Shown here one piece after another: positions 10,999-13,054 of a DNA stretch of 13,054 bases. Source of the DNA: Caulobacter sp. B11. GTDB lineage: Bacteria; Pseudomonadota; Alphaproteobacteria; Caulobacterales; Caulobacteraceae. The notes below the pieces were generated by a model, which was not told the DNA's origin, did no database searches, and worked only from the letters and a program-made list of their open reading frames with translations. Each line of letters opens with the position of its first letter. Position 1 is the stretch's first letter. Location: positions 1 to 13,054 of the forward strand of contig NZ_PEGG01000051.1 in the NCBI RefSeq assembly GCF_002737765.1, in the 5' to 3' direction. The position numbers were made by a program, and so were the translations under genes.

Positions 10999-13054
10999 TC
11001 AAGGCTGAACCTCGTCTGAACGGGGCGGTTGCGGGGATTCGTCCTGCCAGCGGCGCTTCCACGCCGCCAGAAGCTCGTCGAAGTTGATCGAGGTGTCGAG
11101 GGTCAGGTCGACCGGGGTCTTGGCCGGCAGGGGGATGCGCTTCTGAAACGCCTTGCCGGTGAGCAGGTCCAGCAGGCCGACCCGGGCCACCTCGGCCACC
11201 TTGGGGTCGTGCTCGCCCTTGATGTGGAACCGCACGCCGAGCCGGCCGTCGGCGCTGTCGACCCCGGCCTCCAGGGTGTCGAAGCGCAGGTTCTCCATAG
11301 CCTGGTAGGCGAAGTCCTGGATCGCGTTGACCGGGCCGTCCGCCGTGGGGGCCGGGACCGGGACGACGGGGGTTTCGACGCCGGTCGCCGCCTGGACGCT
11401 GCTCAGCGCCTCGCGGGCGATCGACACCCGACCGGGCTGAATGGCGTGAAGCTGGCCGTCGAGGAAGCGGAAGCCCTGCGGGCCGTATTCGAACGGCAGA
11501 CGTCCGTCGACCACGGCCTCGACCTGCATGCGGTCGGCCAGGGGCGAGCTGGCCAGCAACTCGCCCAGGTCAAGGTGGGCGACCGTCACCACGCCCTTGA
11601 GCACCCCCTTGCCGTCGAGCGGCACCGATATGGGTTCGATGGTCACGCGGCCCTTGGCGGCGGTGAAGGCGGCGTCGGAGATCCGCAATTGCTCGGCGCC
11701 CAGGGTGAAGGCCGCCTCGATCATCTCCAGCGGCACGACCGACTGGATGCTGGCGACCTTCAGGGTCTGTCCCGGCCCGGTCGTCAAGGGGGCCAGGCTG
11801 GTGAACGCCACCTCGCCCTTCAGGGTGGCGACGAAGCCGAGCGGGCTGGTGAAGTCGAGTCCGGCCGTGGCCACGCGGCCATCGCTGGTCATGCCCGACT
11901 TGTCCCAGGCGAAGCGACCGGTGAAGCCGGCCGGGCCCCTGGCCTCGGTGGCGAAGGCGGCCAGGGGAGTCAGGTCGGCGGGCTGCAGCCCGTCGGCGGC
12001 GAAGGACAGGCTGGACGCGTCGATCCTCGCCTCGCCGCGACCGCTGGCCACCGCGTGGGTCAGGGCGATCTGGCCGAGCGGCGCGCCCGTCGGGGTGGCG
12101 GCGTTCACCGACCCGCGCCAGACGCCATCGGCCAGGGTCAGGCCTCCGGTCGCCAGCAGCGGATTGAAGCGTCGGGTCTCGGCGGCGTCGATCACCCGGC
12201 CGCCGGTGATGCGCACCTGGGCGCTGTCGAAACCCTGTCCGCCGCCGGTGAAGGTTCCGGCCACGTCCTGGGCCCGGGCCTCGGCGGCGGTGATCAGGGC
12301 CTTGCCGTCCTGGAAACGGGCCGCCGCGCGCCAGCGGCCGCCCTGGACCACCACCAGGGGTTCGGCGGCGGGGCACAGGGTCAGGCCGATCTCGCGCAGG
12401 GGGTCTTCGCCGGCCTCGATCTGCGTGGCGGTCAGCGGCGCGCATCCGGCCAGCCGCCAGCTGAAGGCGCCGGACGACAGGCTGGCCGGTCCGCTCAGGG
12501 TTCCGGCCAGGCCGCGCGCCGGCGGTACATCCAGTCCCGCGACCGTCAGACTGACGCCGGACCGGAGACATCGCCGCCCGCAGCGCGCCAGGCCGGAGCC
12601 TCGAGGGACAGGTCCGGCAGGCCGACCGCCGGTCAGGGTCGCGGCCAGGCCGCCGGTCGAGACGCCGCCAGCGGTCTGCAACAAGGGCCACCCGCCCCGC
12701 CGCGCACCGCCAGTCGGGCCCCCGAGGCGCTGGCCAGGACCCCCGAGGCGCTGGCCAGGACCACGGGCTGGGACAGGAGACCACCGTGCGGCCTTCGCTC
12801 AGGGTCAGGCGCGCCGCGGGACCTGGACGGCGAAGGCGCTCAAGGCCCGCCGCGCGGCGGTCACATAGTCGGGATTGGGCAGGGCGCTGGTCAGGGGTCG
12901 AGATCGGCCCGGTCGCCCCGCCCTGGCCTGGGCCCGGCGTCGAGACCGAGAGTCGCGCCGGCGGAGTCGAGGGCGAAGCGGCCCTGGGCGGCGGCGGTCA
13001 GGCCCTCCAGGGCGACGCCGCCGGTCGCGACCCGGCGAAGCGGGCGTCGGCCGT
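10999..13054 (-). CDS. ydbH: YdbH-like AsmA-family envelope protein (5' end outside, several frameshifts)
   Basis: The C-terminal part (12552 to 10999, about 517 residues) is an intact frame rich in repeated beta strands. It ends GLLDLLTGKAFQKRIPLPAK, then TPVDLTLDTSINFDELLAAW, typical of the YdbH/DUF748-like intermembrane proteins that carry phospholipids to the outer membrane together with TamB and YhdP. The order ydbH-ynbE-ydbL supports the call. Upstream, conserved-looking protein continues but hops between frames: around 12550, near 12630, near 12685, in 12770-12840 and near 12895. Joining segments gives stretches such as GLPDLSLEAPAWRAAGGDVS and RVATGGVALEGLTAAAQGRF. So many one-base changes in 500 bases point to poor sequence near a contig end rather than decay. 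A TTG at 12684 opens a 561-residue frame but is not a true start. Confidence 0.85.
12719..12761 (-). repeat. 21-base tandem duplication inside ydbH
   Basis: The 20-base unit CCCGAGGCGCTGGCCAGGAC occurs at 12721-12740 and again at 12742-12761, giving a period of 21 bases. On the coding strand it encodes VLASASG twice in a row (VLASASGVLASASGARLAV), so the duplication keeps the reading frame. It may be real, or an assembly artefact in this error-rich stretch. Confidence 0.75.

Noticed and set aside
11226..11250. Near match to the sigT promoter (GGAAC-N16-CGTC, plus strand)
   Set aside because: One mismatch in the -10 element, located inside ydbH and pointing antisense with no gene in front of it.
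11528..12868. Plus-strand frame of 446 codons across ydbH
   Set aside because: Antisense to the beta-rich YdbH protein, composition dominated by Ala, Pro, Arg and Ser, no motif.
1..13054. CRISPR arrays, tRNA or rRNA genes, insertion sequences, phage genes
   Set aside because: No regularly spaced repeats, tRNA-like folds, transposase or integrase motifs were seen; composition is even through the window.

Overview
The window reads as a chromosomal segment of a Caulobacter species or a very close relative. It is GC-rich, uses the codons expected of that group, and carries phyR / nepR-sigT-phyK together with chpT. That is the core of the alphaproteobacterial general stress response (GSR) next to the phosphotransferase of the CckA-CtrA cell-cycle relay. 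The organism call rests on remembered gene content and protein motifs, not on a database search.

Layout. Bases 1-74 hold a possible tail of a plus-strand gene. A minus-strand two-gene operon follows: a diacylglycerol kinase-like lipid kinase (1755 to 908) and a calcineurin-like phosphoesterase (911 to 105). Then come a glycine-zipper lipoprotein (1887-2226, +), an intrinsic terminator, an OmpA-like lipoprotein (2325-2795, +), a predicted small RNA that I assign to gsrN (about 2896 to 2804, -), two small membrane proteins (3045-3495, +), and a bidirectional terminator. phyR (4376 to 3576, -) is divergent from nepR-sigT-phyK (4603-7113, +). A 45-residue entericidin-like lipoprotein (7183-7320, +) and its terminator close this part.

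The main regulatory observation is seven exact copies of the sigT/EcfG promoter GGAAC-N16-CGTT between 1802 and 7129. Six form three divergent pairs: lipid kinase/glycine-zipper, gsrN/small membrane proteins, and phyR/nepR. The seventh serves the entericidin-like gene. The stretch is therefore a compact stress island in which the regulators, a small RNA and several envelope genes all carry the same sigma factor signature. In the known circuit PhyK phosphorylates PhyR, PhyR-P binds NepR, and SigT is released to transcribe these promoters.

The second half (7387-13054) is housekeeping and signalling. A minus-strand cluster encodes ChpT, a single-domain CheY-like receiver and a CheR-type methyltransferase. 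Divergent from it are a DUF3553 protein and a CysQ-type bisphosphate nucleotidase. The window closes with a minus-strand ydbH-ynbE-ydbL operon, which belongs to the AsmA-like envelope lipid transport group; the 5' end of ydbH lies outside the window.

Quality caveat. Five conserved genes (lipid kinase, glycine-zipper lipoprotein, phyK, cysQ, ydbH) are interrupted by one-base frame changes, mostly at runs of G or C, although conserved protein sequence continues on both sides. ydbH is hit several times close to the window edge. I read these as sequencing or assembly errors rather than gene decay. Coordinates for these genes span the whole reconstructed gene.
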